NCBI GenBank assembly: GCA_031292385.1
Contig: JARLHE010000030.1
Span: 1 to 48,681 of the forward strand
Length of the DNA: 48,681 bases
Direction of reading: 5' to 3'
Source of the DNA: Oligoflexia bacterium
GTDB taxonomy: Bacteria; Bdellovibrionota; UBA1018
The notes below the pieces were generated by a model. It saw only the letters and a list, made by a program, of their open reading frames with translations. It was not told the DNA's origin and searched no databases. The position numbers and the translations under genes are program-made. Each line of letters begins with the position of its first letter. Within the stretch, counting starts at the first letter, position 1. Shown here in pieces: positions 8,274-17,433 of this stretch.

Positions 8274-8705
8274 CTATTTTCGGAGAGCTAGGATCGTTTC
8301 GCAAATGCTATGAAAGGTTTGTTTCGTTTTTGAGTCTGCGCGCTGGTATGCGTCATAAAGGAGTCTCATAAACGGGCCATCTTCGATGGCAACCGGGAAT
8401 TCTTCATGGGTATTCGAACCGGAATGATTTAATCCATCCATTTTGGATAACCGACCTGAAACTTTTAATGTGTATTCCCTTTCGAGCAGAGAGAGCATCT
8501 CGCTTTCGTCGATGCTGAGCGCTTTCGTGAGGGTCGAAACGTGGTTGAGAGGGAGCGGCGTCACTCCACGTTCAAGATTCGAAATAAACTGGGTAGTCAC
8601 GGGCGGACTGAAAAGCATTCCAAGCGCGCGCTGTGAAAGCTTAGCATTTTCCCTACGTTGGCGGATGAAAGCACCTACAAGTCGCGGTTTGTTCCTATGA
8701 TTCAT
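8274..8705 (-). CDS. XRE-family transcriptional regulator
   Basis: A 143-aa regulator with an N-terminal HTH (GAFIRQRRENAKLSQRALG, then ISNLERG) and a C-terminal region of about 80 residues without a recognised ligand domain. The frame is open 7 codons further upstream, but those codons contain the -10 hexamer of a near-consensus promoter, so the start is taken as ATG 8705 (MNHRNK). The transcript would then begin only a few nt before the ATG. A near-perfect palindrome between -35 and -10 suggests autorepression. It is followed after 4 nt by an alpha/beta-hydrolase, its likely regulated partner. Confidence 0.85.
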   Translation of the reverse strand: MNHRNKPRLVGAFIRQRRENAKLSQRALGMLFSPPVTTQFISNLERGVTPLPLNHVSTLTKALSIDESEMLSLLEREYTLKVSGRLSKMDGLNHSGSNTHEEFPVAIEDGPFMRLLYDAYQRADSKTKQTFHSICETILALRK

Positions 8706-8714
8706 TGACAAAAA

Positions 8715-8743
8715 ATTATAGGACAATTGACCGGCTGGATCAA
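8715..8743 (-). promoter_or_regulatory. Sigma-70 promoter with palindromic operator for XRE gene
   Basis: On the minus strand TTGATC (8738-8743) and a perfect TATAAT (8715-8720) are 17 nt apart. The spacer holds GGACAATTGACC (8721-8732), a 12-bp palindrome with one mismatched pair. Only 9 nt separate the -10 from the ATG, so the mRNA would have a leader of about 3 nt or none. Confidence 0.8.
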
Positions 8744-8793
8744 CGACTTGTTATCAAATTAATAATATGTTGTGATTTCAGTCTCTTAACGCG

Positions 8794-11037
8794 TCAAGAC
8801 GTCTTCAGGCGTTCAAATTGAACGTGGCCGTCGCGCTCAAAGAAGCGTCGCAACGTGCTGTTTTCGTTGTGGAGTAAATCGGGGTCCTCGCGAAGAAGAG
8901 CTGTCGCATCGTCGCGTGCTTTGATCAGCCATTCTTGATCGCGAACCAGATGGGCCATGCGAAATGGCAGTCCGCCTGATTGCCGGATGCCCAAAAATTC
9001 GCCTGGACCGCGAATATCCAAATCGGCTTCGGCGATTTTGAAGCCGTCCTGGGTTTGTTCCAGGACTTCAAGCCGCTGGGTCGTCGTTTCTCCCGTGCGG
9101 GGGTGCGAAAAAAGAAAACAAAAAGACGAATGCATCCCTCGGCCCACTCGTCCGCGCAGCTGATGCAGCTGGGAAAGTCCGAAGCGTTCGGCGTGTTGGA
9201 TGGCCATGACCGTCGCGTTCGGGACGTCGACTCCGACTTCCACAACGGTGGTGGAAACGAGGATCTGGATTTCGCCTTTTTCGAAACCAGCCATGATTTT
9301 GGCCTTTTCATCGGGCTTTTGCTGCCCGTGAAGCAGGCCCACTTTGAATTCCGGAAAGACCTCGTTTTGCAGCCTTTCCGCCTCATTGACGGCCGATTTG
9401 AGCCGGGTGAACCCTTCCGCTTCGCTCTCGTTCACCAGCGGGTAAATGAAATAAGCTTGGCGGCCGGCGCGCAGTTCGCCGCGGATCGTTTCAAACGCGC
9501 GCTGGGTCGAGGCGTGATCGCGGACGACCTGCGTTTGGATCGGCTGCCTTCCCGGCGGCAATTCGCGAATGCTGGTTACCGCGAGGTCGCCGTAGGCGGT
9601 GAGCGCGAGGGTTCTCGGGATCGGGGTCGCTGTCAAAACCAGGGAGTGCGGTAGGATGGCTCGCCCCGTTTCCTTGTCAGTGCTCCGGCCTTTCATGCGA
9701 AGGGCGCGGCGCTGCTCGACACCGAAGCGATGTTGCTCGTCGATCAGGATGTACGCGAGATTTTTGAAGACTACCGGCTCCTCGATCAAGGCGTGAGTTC
9801 CGATCAGAAGTAAAGGTTCGCCGGACGCCAGGCGGGCAAGAAGGGTCGCGCGCTCGGCGGCCGGGGTTTTCCCGGTGAGAAGAGCGGCATTCAGGCGGCC
9901 GTTCAGAAGCTTTTGGGTGGTTTTGTAGTGCTGCTCGGCCAGGATTTCGGTCGGGGCCATGAGAGCGGCCTGGTAGCCTTCGGCCAATACGCAGCTTGCG
10001 GAGATGAAAGCGACCGCGGTTTTGCCCGAGCCCACGTCGCCTTGAATCAACCGATTCATGGGATGCGGCTGGGAAAGATCGTTCAATATCTCCTCGACCG
10101 CCTTTTTCTGTCCGGCGGTGAGCTCAAAAGGCAGGAGCTTCGCCAAATCCAACGCGCCTTTTCTTCCGCCGTTCGCGCCGAAGGCGATGGCGAGCTGTTT
10201 TTCCATGCGCAGGCGTTGGCGGAGGATGAGGTACTCGAACTTGAAAAACTCCTCGTAAATCAAACGCGCATGCGCGGGCGTATTGAATTCGACCAGATCG
10301 TTCACCTGAGGAGGCGTTTCGTTTTCCTGCTCGGGAAAATGAATGAATCGCACGGCTTTAGCCAGCTCCGGAAGGTGGTGCTTGGCTCGCAAAGTTTCGG
10401 GCAAGTCTTCGGTCAGGGCGAATGAATATTTCTGGAGAGCCTCCCAAAGGACTTTACGGAGCACTCGGCTCGATACGCCTTCTATCTCCGTGTAGATCGG
10501 TACCACGCGGCCGATATCGGGAGTCGTCGGATTTCCGGTATCTTGGGCGTCACCCGCGGCGGGGTTCCCCACGTTCCATGAAATCTCGGGATGGATGATT
10601 TCCGGGCGTCCCATGAATATTTTGACCGCGCCGGTCACGACGATCGGGGTTCCGGGCTTGAAGCGGGCTTCCATCCCGCGGGGCGCATGAAACCATTTGA
10701 GCGCGAGAGTTCCGCTTTCGTCTCCGGTGCGAACTTCGAGAATCGTGCGTCCCCGGGCGGGGATTTTGCGCATGGACTGGACGCGCACGGCGACGGTGGC
10801 GTTGACGCCCTCGACGAGGTCAGCGACGCGCAAGAGACGGGTGCGATCTTCGTAGGCGCGCGGAAAAAAGGTGAGAAGCTCTTTGACGGTCGAGATTCCG
10901 CGGCTTTGAAAAACAGCCCCAAGCCTCGGGCCCACGCCTTTGACGAACTGGATAGGAGTATCGGCCGGAGAGCCGGGTGAACCGTTATTTGAAGGAGATC
11001 TGTTTGACTTCGTAACGGATCTCGCCTTTAGGGGCAT
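8794..11037 (-). CDS. recG: ATP-dependent DNA helicase RecG
   Basis: RecG remodels stalled forks and branch-migrates Holliday junctions. The 747-aa protein has the N-terminal wedge/OB region ([12 protein letters not shown], near residue 33), helicase motif [12 protein letters not shown], motif [17 protein letters not shown], and QLRGRVGRG near the C-terminus. The only start in frame is ATG 11037, 53 nt inside greA, with GAGGTGG 6-7 nt upstream; no ATG, GTG or TTG occurs between there and the wedge domain. The N-terminal 30 residues are Ser/Pro/Lys-rich and probably disordered. It forms a tight greA-recG operon. Confidence 0.96.
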   Translation of the reverse strand: MPLKARSVTKSNRSPSNNGSPGSPADTPIQFVKGVGPRLGAVFQSRGISTVKELLTFFPRAYEDRTRLLRVADLVEGVNATVAVRVQSMRKIPARGRTILEVRTGDESGTLALKWFHAPRGMEARFKPGTPIVVTGAVKIFMGRPEIIHPEISWNVGNPAAGDAQDTGNPTTPDIGRVVPIYTEIEGVSSRVLRKVLWEALQKYSFALTEDLPETLRAKHHLPELAKAVRFIHFPEQENETPPQVNDLVEFNTPAHARLIYEEFFKFEYLILRQRLRMEKQLAIAFGANGGRKGALDLAKLLPFELTAGQKKAVEEILNDLSQPHPMNRLIQGDVGSGKTAVAFISASCVLAEGYQAALMAPTEILAEQHYKTTQKLLNGRLNAALLTGKTPAAERATLLARLASGEPLLLIGTHALIEEPVVFKNLAYILIDEQHRFGVEQRRALRMKGRSTDKETGRAILPHSLVLTATPIPRTLALTAYGDLAVTSIRELPPGRQPIQTQVVRDHASTQRAFETIRGELRAGRQAYFIYPLVNESEAEGFTRLKSAVNEAERLQNEVFPEFKVGLLHGQQKPDEKAKIMAGFEKGEIQILVSTTVVEVGVDVPNATVMAIQHAERFGLSQLHQLRGRVGRGMHSSFCFLFSHPRTGETTTQRLEVLEQTQDGFKIAEADLDIRGPGEFLGIRQSGGLPFRMAHLVRDQEWLIKARDDATALLREDPDLLHNENSTLRRFFERDGHVQFERLKTS

Positions 11038-11464
11038 TCACCACCACCTCGTCTCCCACTTTTTTGCTGATCAGCGCACGGGCTAGCGGAGAGGTAATGC
11101 CGATTTTGCCGTTTTTTATGTTGGCTTCGTCAACACCCACGATTTTGTAGGTGATGTCTTTGCCGGTTTCCTCGTCCTCGAGAACCACGGTCGCGCCGAA
11201 AACGATTTTGTCTCCGCTCAAGAGTGAAGGGTCGATGACTTGGGCGCGTGCAAGCTTGCCGTTGATTTCCTGAATGCGCCCTTCGATGAAGCTTTGGCGC
11301 TCTTTCGCGGCTGAATAGTCGGCGTTCTCGGAAAGATCGCCATGGCCGCGAGCAACCTCGATCGCTTTGATGATGGTGGGGCGCTCCACGGTCATCAGCT
11401 GTTTCAATTCTTCGTCGAGAAGACGTTTGCCTTCGACCGTCATCGGAAATTTCTCTTCGGGCAT
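10985..11464 (-). CDS. greA: Transcription elongation factor GreA
   Basis: GreA enters the RNA polymerase secondary channel and promotes cleavage of backtracked transcripts. From ATG 11464 the product is 159 aa, close to the usual 158, with the coiled-coil [18 protein letters not shown] carrying the acidic tip residues (D, E) and the C-terminal FKBP-like domain ([16 protein letters not shown]). The frame is open 36 nt further, but that extension does not fit the family. The ribosome site is weak. Its last 53 nt also encode the start of recG, suggesting translational coupling. Confidence 0.96.
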   Translation of the reverse strand: MPEEKFPMTVEGKRLLDEELKQLMTVERPTIIKAIEVARGHGDLSENADYSAAKERQSFIEGRIQEINGKLARAQVIDPSLLSGDKIVFGATVVLEDEETGKDITYKIVGVDEANIKNGKIGITSPLARALISKKVGDEVVVNAPKGEIRYEVKQISFK

Positions 11465-11506
11465 AGACCCAAGGGCTAACATACTCCGAACAGAATGCAA
11501 ACGCCC

Positions 11507-11534
11507 TTGACGGTGCGGTTCCGGACTTTATAGC
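11507..11534 (+). promoter_or_regulatory. Candidate promoter of zincin gene
   Basis: TTGACG (11507-11512) and TATAGC (11529-11534) are separated by 16 nt. The GTG start follows 11 nt after the -10, predicting a leader of only a few nt, as for the XRE and PfkB genes. Confidence 0.5.
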
Positions 11535-11545
11535 CTCGAATCCAA

Positions 11546-12172
11546 GTGCGTAATCTGATTTTATCTGCATTTTTTTTAGCTTTTTTGACACCCGTCGCCT
11601 ACGGGGCCGGAAATGCCGAAATCGGCGCTTGTTCGGGTTCGGCGAGCGCCGGTGCGGGCTATCCGGAGCTTCCTATTCCGGTCGCGCAGCTCCGCCAAAG
11701 AGTTTTATCGCTCAAGGACCGTTTTTTTCCCGACCTGAAAGGTTTGGATCCGCGGATCGAGGTTTTTCAGGGGGGAACCGATTTTCTTCGCGCAAATCTC
11801 AGGCCTTGGACGGCGTTTTTGCCCGCTGACCGGCGGGAATACCTGCTTCAGGTCAATCAGGCGCTTCTGGCGGATCCGCCTCCTCCTCTCGCTTTGGATG
11901 CGATTTTGGTTCACGAACTCACCCATCTTCGGGATTATCGCGGGATGAGCCCGCCTCGGCTGGTCTGGTTCGGGCTTAAGTATTTTTTATTTCCCATCAC
12001 CGCGTACGAGCGGCAGACCGATGAAAACGCCTTGAAGCTCGGCCAAGCCTGCGGCCTGATCGCTTATCGTCGTTGGCTCTACGCGCATGAACAGGGCGCG
12101 GCGCTTGTAGCGAAGCGTCGGGATTATTATACCCCGGAAGAAATCCTTGCGTGGTTGAGGAGCAATCGATGA
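11546..12172 (+). CDS. Secreted zincin-like metalloprotease
   Basis: A 208-aa protein with a signal peptide (residues 1-20, ending VAYG/A) and an HExxH zinc site, HELTH at 123-127, inside AILVHELTHLRDY. About 30 residues later YERQTDENA (154-162) supplies acidic candidates for the third zinc ligand, as in gluzincins. The family is not recognised and the substrate is unknown; the product is expected in the periplasm or outside. The start codon is GTG. Its stop codon lies within the 41-bp terminator-like repeat. It is divergent from greA and convergent with the zinc-ribbon gene. Confidence 0.72.
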   Translation: MRNLILSAFFLAFLTPVAYGAGNAEIGACSGSASAGAGYPELPIPVAQLRQRVLSLKDRFFPDLKGLDPRIEVFQGGTDFLRANLRPWTAFLPADRREYLLQVNQALLADPPPPLALDAILVHELTHLRDYRGMSPPRLVWFGLKYFLFPITAYERQTDENALKLGQACGLIAYRRWLYAHEQGAALVAKRRDYYTPEEILAWLRSNR

Positions 12173-12209
12173 CGCGGTCCTCAACCAAAAGGTACGGCCT
12201 ACCTTTTTT
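12169..12209 (+). repeat. 41-bp terminator-like repeat, copy 1
   Basis: The hairpin AAAAGGTA-CGGCC-TACCTTTT is followed by more T on the plus strand, a good rho-independent terminator. The 41-nt stretch is the same as that at 44586-44626 except for the 3 nt at 12177-12179. It holds most of the stop codon of the zincin gene and, on the minus strand, the last codons (KKR) and stop of the zinc-ribbon gene. It therefore separates two convergent genes. Confidence 0.85.
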
Positions 12210-12498
12210 TGAAGAGGGCCTCGGCGGCGGAGAGGGCTGAGTCTTTGGAGGGCCCGCCGGTGCCGGAGAGGCCGGCGCGCGGACGGAAGTAATCGCAGAA
12301 GTTCGCGCGCTCTTTGTCGACGACGCGATCGGCTTGGTTTTCGCGGCATTCGTTATTGGAGCCGCGGTCGTAAAACTCGCAGCCTTTGCACGTTTTGGTA
12401 TCGCGCCCGCATTTCGGGCATGAATCGCCGCGGCCATAATCGGAAGCGCTCAGCGCCGTCCCGCAGTTCCAGCAATTTCCGCTCTTTTCGTAAGCCAT
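12199..12498 (-). CDS. Small zinc-ribbon protein
   Basis: A 99-aa soluble protein with CWNCG (residues 9-13), CPKCG (27-31), CKGC (37-40) and later Cys residues in NECREN and NFCDYF. This gives eight cysteines, enough for one rubredoxin-like zinc ribbon and a second metal site. The C-terminal third is low-complexity and Ala/Ser/Gly-rich. The family is known to me only as uncharacterised. The ATG follows the carB stop after one nucleotide (TGA-T-ATG), so it is certainly translated from the carB message. A nucleic-acid or protein contact role is possible but not shown. Confidence 0.75.
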   Translation of the reverse strand: MAYEKSGNCWNCGTALSASDYGRGDSCPKCGRDTKTCKGCEFYDRGSNNECRENQADRVVDKERANFCDYFRPRAGLSGTGGPSKDSALSAAEALFKKR

Positions 12499-12499
12499 A

Positions 12500-15400
12500 T
12501 CAGAGCGGTAAGATTTCCAGCGGTCCCCGCGCTTGCGCGCGGATGCCTTCGAGCATCGCGCGGGCCGCGGAAAGCACCGTGCAATAGGGCACTTTTCTTT
12601 CGAGAGCCGCGCGGCGAATCGTGAAGCTGTCCCGGATCGCCTGTTCGTCGGAGGTGGTGTTGATGACGAGGGAGAATTTCCCGTCGCTGATCGCTTCCAC
12701 GCAATGAGGGCTTCCCTGGGTGACCCGGTTGATCGGCGTCGCGTTCAGGTTGTAGCTGTTCAGGAACTTCGCGGTGCCGTCGGTCGCCCAGAGCTTGAAG
12801 CCCTGCTCGCGCAAGCCGCGCGCGATCGAGAGTACTTCGGCCTTGTCCTCGTTCCGGATCGAGAGAAACGCGTTCCCGCCGCGAGGCAATTGCATGCCCG
12901 CCGCGGCCATGGCCTTGGCGTAAGCCGCGGGGAAGGTATGCCCTCGGCCCATCACTTCGCCGGTGGATTTCATCTCGGGCCCAAGCAGCACGTCCACGCC
13001 CGGGAATTTATTGAATGGAAACACCGGGGCTTTGACGTTGAACGTCTTGAGATTCAAATCGAGGTCTTCGCGAATGCCGAGGTCATGGAGCGATTTTCCG
13101 AGCATGACTTGCACGGCGAGCTTGGCCAGCGGTTTTCCGACCGCCTTGCTGACGAACGGGACCGTGCGCGAGCCGCGCGGATTCACTTCCAGCAGGAAAA
13201 TGCGATCGCCCTGGACGGCGAACTGCACGTTCATCAGGCCCACGACCTTGAGCCGGCGGGCGAGCTCGCGCGTGTAAGTGCGAATGCGCTCGCAGATCGG
13301 AGGGGGCAGCGTGACCGCGGGCAGGCTGCAGGCGCTGTCACCGGAGTGAATCCCGGCTTCCTCGATGTGTTCCATCAGGCCGCCGATGAAAGTTTCCCGC
13401 CCGTCGGAGATCGCGTCGACATCGACTTCCGTCGCGCGATCCAGGAAGCGATCAATCAAGACTGGATGATCTTCGCTCACATCGATGGCTTCATCGATCC
13501 ATTGCCGCATCATCGCTTCGCTATGAACGATGCGCATGCCCTTGCCGCCCAAAACAAACGACGGGCGGACGACCACGGGGTAACCCAATTTAGCGGCGCG
13601 TTCGATGGCTTCTTTGCTGGAGCGCGCGGTCGTCGCTTCGGCCTGCTCGAGCCCGAGCGGCAGGAGCTCGCGCACCAGGGCCTCGCACTTTTCGCGGTCT
13701 TCGGCGGCATCGATGCTTTCGACCGAGGTGCCTAAAATCTTGAGTCCGCCGCGTTCGATCGCTTTCGCGATCTTCAGCGGGGTTTGGCCGCCGAACTGGA
13801 CGATCACGCCCAGGGGCTTTTCGATCCGCGCGATATTGAGCACGTGCTCGGGGGTCAGCGGCTCGAAATAGAGCTTGTCCGAAATATCGAAGTCCGTGCT
13901 GACGGTTTCCGGGTTCGAGTTGACCATGATGGTCTCGATGCCCGCCGAACGGAGCGAGAGCGAGGCATGCACGCAGCAGTAGTCGAACTCGATGCCTTGC
14001 CCGATGCGGTTCGGGCCGCCGCCCAGGATCATCACCTTCGGCCTACCGGAGGGGCGCGATTCGTCGCGGCCTTGATAGCTGCTGTAATGGTAAGGCGTGC
14101 GCGCTTCGAATTCGGCGGCGCAGGTGTCGACGGAATGGATGGAGGCGTGAACGCCCAGTTTTTCGCGCGCGACACGGACGGCTTCTTCGTTCGAGTTCAG
14201 AACGCCTGCGATCGCGCGATCGGTCCAGCCGCGCGTTTTTATCCTTCGCATATCCTCAGCGGGCAATGGCCAGCCAGTTGCGATCGTTTTCTCTTCGGAA
14301 AGCATCAAAGCGATTCGGCCCAAAAACCAACGGTCGATGTAGGATCTGCGGGCGATCTCCTCGGTCGAAGCGCCTTTGCGAATCGCGTCCCCGATGGCGA
14401 AGATGCGTTTCGGATTGCCCTTCTCGATCAGATCCCAGTGAATTTCTTTGCCGGGCAGGGGTTTGAACCAGGGCGAATCGGTTTCAAGGCCGGCGAGCGC
14501 TTTGCCGAGCGACTCCTCGAACGTATGGCCGATGGCCATCACTTCGCCCACGGATTTCATCTGGGTGCCCAGGATCGGCTCGGTCGGGCGGAATTTCTCG
14601 AAATCGAAGCGCGGAATTTTGGTGACCACGTAATCGATGCTGGGCTCGAAGCTGCACGGAGTGGTGCCGGTGATGTCATTCGTGAGCTCATCCAGGGTGT
14701 AGCCGACCGCGAGCTTCGCGGCGACGCGCGCGATGGGGAAGCCCGTCGCTTTCGACGCCAACGCGGACGAGCGCGACACGCGCGGGTTCATCTCGATGAC
14801 GATGATGCGCCCGTTTTTCGGGTTCATGGCGAACTGGATATTCGAGCCACCCGTTTCGACTCCGATGGCGCGGATGATGCGGATCGCCTGGTCGCGGAAG
14901 ACCTGGTACTCGCGGTCGGTCAGCGTCTGCGCCGGGGCGACAGTGATGCTATCGCCGGTGTGCACGCCCATTGGATCGAAGTTTTCGATTGAGCAGATGA
15001 TGACTACGTTGTCTTTGCGGTCGCGGACCACCTCAAGCTCGTACTCTTTCCAGCCGATGAGGGATTCCTCGACCAAAACGTCTTTGGTGGGCGAGAGAAA
15101 AAGGGCGCGCTCGAGCTTCTGTAAAAATTCCTCTTCCGTGTGGGCGGTGCCGCCACCTTCGCCGCCGAGCGTGAACGAAGGACGCAAAATCAGGGGCAGG
15201 CCGATTTCCTTGATAATTTTTTTGCCGTCTTCCAGGGAGCGGGCGACCACGCTTTTGGCGCTATCGACGCCGATCGCCGCCATCGTGGCTTTGAACGTTT
15301 CGCGATCCTCGGCGCGGTGGATGGCATCGGGGCGGGCGCCTAGGATCTCGACGCCGTACTTGGCGAGGATTCCTTCTTTGTGAAGCGCCATCGTGAGATT

Positions 15401-15688
15401 CAAGGCCGTTTGTCCGCCCATCGTCGGAAGAAGCGCTTGTGGGCGCTCGGCGGCGATGACTCGTTCGACGAACTCCGTGGTCAGCGGCTCGACGTAAACG
15501 CGGTCCGAGAGCTCCGGGTCGGTCATGATCGTCGCGGGGTTGGAGTTCACCAAAACCACTTCGTAGCCTTCTTCGCGCAAGGCTTTCAGGGCCTGGGTTC
15601 CGGAGTAGTCAAACTCGCAGGCCTGTCCGATGACGATCGGCCCGCTGCCGATCAGTAGAATTTTTCGAATGTCTTGTCTTCGTGGCAT
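12500..15688 (-). CDS. carB: Carbamoyl-phosphate synthase large subunit
   Basis: CarB makes carbamoyl phosphate from bicarbonate, ATP and ammonia delivered by CarA, for pyrimidines and arginine. The 1062-aa product has the two homologous ATP-grasp halves, each opening with the expected motif ([20 protein letters not shown] and [20 protein letters not shown]), and a C-terminal MGS-like allosteric domain (roughly 930-1062). Length and motifs are normal. AAGGAA lies about 5 nt before the ATG. No carA is in the window. It sits 11 nt after a small membrane-protein gene and 1 nt before the zinc-ribbon gene. Confidence 0.97.
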   Translation of the reverse strand: MPRRQDIRKILLIGSGPIVIGQACEFDYSGTQALKALREEGYEVVLVNSNPATIMTDPELSDRVYVEPLTTEFVERVIAAERPQALLPTMGGQTALNLTMALHKEGILAKYGVEILGARPDAIHRAEDRETFKATMAAIGVDSAKSVVARSLEDGKKIIKEIGLPLILRPSFTLGGEGGGTAHTEEEFLQKLERALFLSPTKDVLVEESLIGWKEYELEVVRDRKDNVVIICSIENFDPMGVHTGDSITVAPAQTLTDREYQVFRDQAIRIIRAIGVETGGSNIQFAMNPKNGRIIVIEMNPRVSRSSALASKATGFPIARVAAKLAVGYTLDELTNDITGTTPCSFEPSIDYVVTKIPRFDFEKFRPTEPILGTQMKSVGEVMAIGHTFEESLGKALAGLETDSPWFKPLPGKEIHWDLIEKGNPKRIFAIGDAIRKGASTEEIARRSYIDRWFLGRIALMLSEEKTIATGWPLPAEDMRRIKTRGWTDRAIAGVLNSNEEAVRVAREKLGVHASIHSVDTCAAEFEARTPYHYSSYQGRDESRPSGRPKVMILGGGPNRIGQGIEFDYCCVHASLSLRSAGIETIMVNSNPETVSTDFDISDKLYFEPLTPEHVLNIARIEKPLGVIVQFGGQTPLKIAKAIERGGLKILGTSVESIDAAEDREKCEALVRELLPLGLEQAEATTARSSKEAIERAAKLGYPVVVRPSFVLGGKGMRIVHSEAMMRQWIDEAIDVSEDHPVLIDRFLDRATEVDVDAISDGRETFIGGLMEHIEEAGIHSGDSACSLPAVTLPPPICERIRTYTRELARRLKVVGLMNVQFAVQGDRIFLLEVNPRGSRTVPFVSKAVGKPLAKLAVQVMLGKSLHDLGIREDLDLNLKTFNVKAPVFPFNKFPGVDVLLGPEMKSTGEVMGRGHTFPAAYAKAMAAAGMQLPRGGNAFLSIRNEDKAEVLSIARGLREQGFKLWATDGTAKFLNSYNLNATPINRVTQGSPHCVEAISDGKFSLVINTTSDEQAIRDSFTIRRAALERKVPYCTVLSAARAMLEGIRAQARGPLEILPL

Positions 15689-15699
15689 TTCGATTCCTT

Positions 15700-16332
15700 T
15701 TAAAACCCTATTCCGGTGTTGAACTGAAGCTGAATCGGATCATTCGGGCGCGCGCGGTTGTACGTATCGACCGCATCGCCCAGTTTGGATTCATTGGTGT
15801 GGATGGCGGCTAAGCCCAAGGCGATGCTGCCGAGGAAAATACTGCCTCCGCTCAAATACATGATTTTTTTCCCTGTGCCTCCGCCTCCCAAGATTCCGGC
15901 CAGCAGCAAGACAAGTCCAGCGCTTCCGGCATAGGCCGTGGCGCGCAGCCGGCGTTGCTGGCGTTGGTATTGGTCGAGCTCGGCGGATGCGCCCGGAACC
16001 GTCGAAAGAATGGGCCTCAGTCGCTCGCCATCGGGACCGAGATTGGAGTCGCAGCCCAGGGTCCGGCCTTGATAGACGTAAAATCGCTGGCAACGGAAGG
16101 TATCGGGAGCGGTTCGCTCAAAAAGTTGAGGGGGCGCCGTGGGCTTTTTGGGAATCGGAACTTCTTTCAGCATTTCGTCCAATTGGCCTGGCGCTAAAAT
16201 GACCTCATCCGCCGGAGTCGGGCTTGGGCCGGCTGCCCAAAGAAATGGAGTCAGAAGCAGATTCTGCGCGAGAATCAGAGCTAAGCAAGAACTTGCTACC
16301 CGGAAAATTGGTACTGAAGACCAGCGTTGCAC
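15700..16332 (-). CDS. Exported membrane protein of unknown function
   Basis: Read from GTG 16332 the protein has 210 aa and begins with a signal peptide: basic [11 protein letters not shown], then a hydrophobic stretch to about residue 33 ending FLWAAG. A Pro-rich linker, two Cys (FRCQ, LGCDS) and two closely spaced hydrophobic segments ([20 protein letters not shown] and [20 protein letters not shown]) follow. The C-terminus [15 protein letters not shown] recalls periplasmic tails common in deltaproteobacterial proteins. An upstream ATG at 16419 is in frame but would overlap the divergent gene and add 29 non-signal residues, so it is rejected. It is probably cotranscribed with carB. Function is not known. 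Confidence 0.65.
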   Translation of the reverse strand: MQRWSSVPIFRVASSCLALILAQNLLLTPFLWAAGPSPTPADEVILAPGQLDEMLKEVPIPKKPTAPPQLFERTAPDTFRCQRFYVYQGRTLGCDSNLGPDGERLRPILSTVPGASAELDQYQRQQRRLRATAYAGSAGLVLLLAGILGGGGTGKKIMYLSGGSIFLGSIALGLAAIHTNESKLGDAVDTYNRARPNDPIQLQFNTGIGF

Positions 16333-16350
16333 GTATTTTCTATTGTCATA

Positions 16351-16361
16351 GGTGGGCCACC
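16351..16361. promoter_or_regulatory. Palindrome in divergent promoter region
   Basis: GGTGG-G-CCACC, an 11-bp inverted repeat, lies in the 40-60 nt gap between the divergent membrane-protein and TIGR02757 genes. It may be an operator or merely chance. Confidence 0.3.
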
Positions 16362-16391
16362 GCTGGCAATGTGCGTTTAGGTTATATTGCG

Positions 16392-17411
16392 GTGCGAAAT
16401 ACGAAGCCTCCCCGTTCACTGCCTTCCTGTTTCTTGCTCGATCGGCTTTACAGTCGGTATCATCGAGTCGAGTTTCTCGGCTCCGATCCGTTGGAATTCC
16501 CTCATCGCTATTCCGATCCCTGGGACCGCGAAGCGGTCGCTTTGCTCGCCGCGGTTTTGGCTTACGGAAACGTCAAACAAATCCGTCGCTCGGTGGAGGC
16601 CGCGCTGGAGCGCATCCACCGAGCGGGCCAAGAAGCGCAAACGAGCCCTCGGGCCTGGGTTGCCGGTTTGAGCCAAGCCGAAGGGCTGACACAAGCGCGG
16701 AGCGTTTTTAAGTCCTTCGTTCATCGATTCAACGGCGGAACGGATATCGTGATCCTTTTCGGGCTTTTGTCGAGGAGCTGGAAAGAGCATGGGTCCCTGG
16801 GCGCTCATTTCGTGTCGCATCTCGATCCGGCGGCGCCAGATATCACCGTCGCTTTGAATGGCCTGATGGCTGATTGGCGAAGTTGGCTTAAGACCGACCC
16901 CGCCCTGCGCGCGCTAGCCAGGAGCAGCCCGTCCCATTCCTATTTTTTGACCGCGCCTTCGGAGGGGAGCTGTTGCAAGCGTTGGTGCATGTTTTTGCGC
17001 TGGATGGGGCGCGAGGAGCGCGGATCGGCTCACGAGCGGCTCGATCTCGGGCTTTGGGCCCCGGGCAGCGAGCTTGCGGATAAGACTTTTCCCGCTGGAA
17101 AAGCGCTTCATCCGTCCCAGCTGGTGATTCCGCTGGACACTCATACCGGGAGAATCAGTCAATACATCGGTCTCACCCGTCGCAAAACCCTCAACTGGCT
17201 TGCGGCCCGCGAGGTGACCGAAGCGCTTCGGCTTTGCGACCCGCAAGACCCGACCAAATACGATTTCGCGCTGGCTCGTTTGGGAATTCTTTCTCTTTGC
17301 CGGCGTTCTTACCGCAGTGAAATCTGCTCTCAGTGCGATTTATTGGAAGCCTGTCGATTTGCCCGCAAGGGCCGGGCGCGCGAGCTTCGCGGAGCCCGTG
17401 GACTTGCCTAA
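16392..17411 (+). CDS. TIGR02757/DUF2400 family, endonuclease III-like Fe-S protein
   Basis: The 339-aa product fits the TIGR02757 (DUF2400) family, whose helical core recalls HhH-GPD DNA glycosylases. Seen here are the N-terminal DPLEFPHRYSDPWDREAVAL block, a middle block with LVIPLDTHTGRISQYIGLT, and a C-terminal Cys cluster C-x8-C-x2-C-x5-C (LCRRSYRSEICSQCDLLEAC) that could hold a 4Fe-4S cluster like EndoIII, though the first spacing is longer than the canonical six. The biochemical role of this family is not established. Starts GTG 16392 and GTG 16371 are both possible; the ATG at 16224 would overlap the divergent gene and is unlikely. Confidence 0.82.
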   Translation: MRNTKPPRSLPSCFLLDRLYSRYHRVEFLGSDPLEFPHRYSDPWDREAVALLAAVLAYGNVKQIRRSVEAALERIHRAGQEAQTSPRAWVAGLSQAEGLTQARSVFKSFVHRFNGGTDIVILFGLLSRSWKEHGSLGAHFVSHLDPAAPDITVALNGLMADWRSWLKTDPALRALARSSPSHSYFLTAPSEGSCCKRWCMFLRWMGREERGSAHERLDLGLWAPGSELADKTFPAGKALHPSQLVIPLDTHTGRISQYIGLTRRKTLNWLAAREVTEALRLCDPQDPTKYDFALARLGILSLCRRSYRSEICSQCDLLEACRFARKGRARELRGARGLA

Positions 17412-17433
17412 ATCGCCGTGCCATAAACTCCTT

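Noticed and set aside
12533..14992. Long plus-strand frames (400 and 402 codons) opposite carB
   Set aside because: Antisense shadows with Arg/Asp/His-rich composition; carB is certain.
16224..16391. Upstream extension of the TIGR02757 protein
   Set aside because: It overlaps the signal peptide of the divergent gene and is not part of the family's N-terminus.
16333..16419. ATG 16419 as start of the exported membrane protein
   Set aside because: It would hide the signal peptide behind 29 polar residues and overlap the divergent gene; GTG 16332 fits better.
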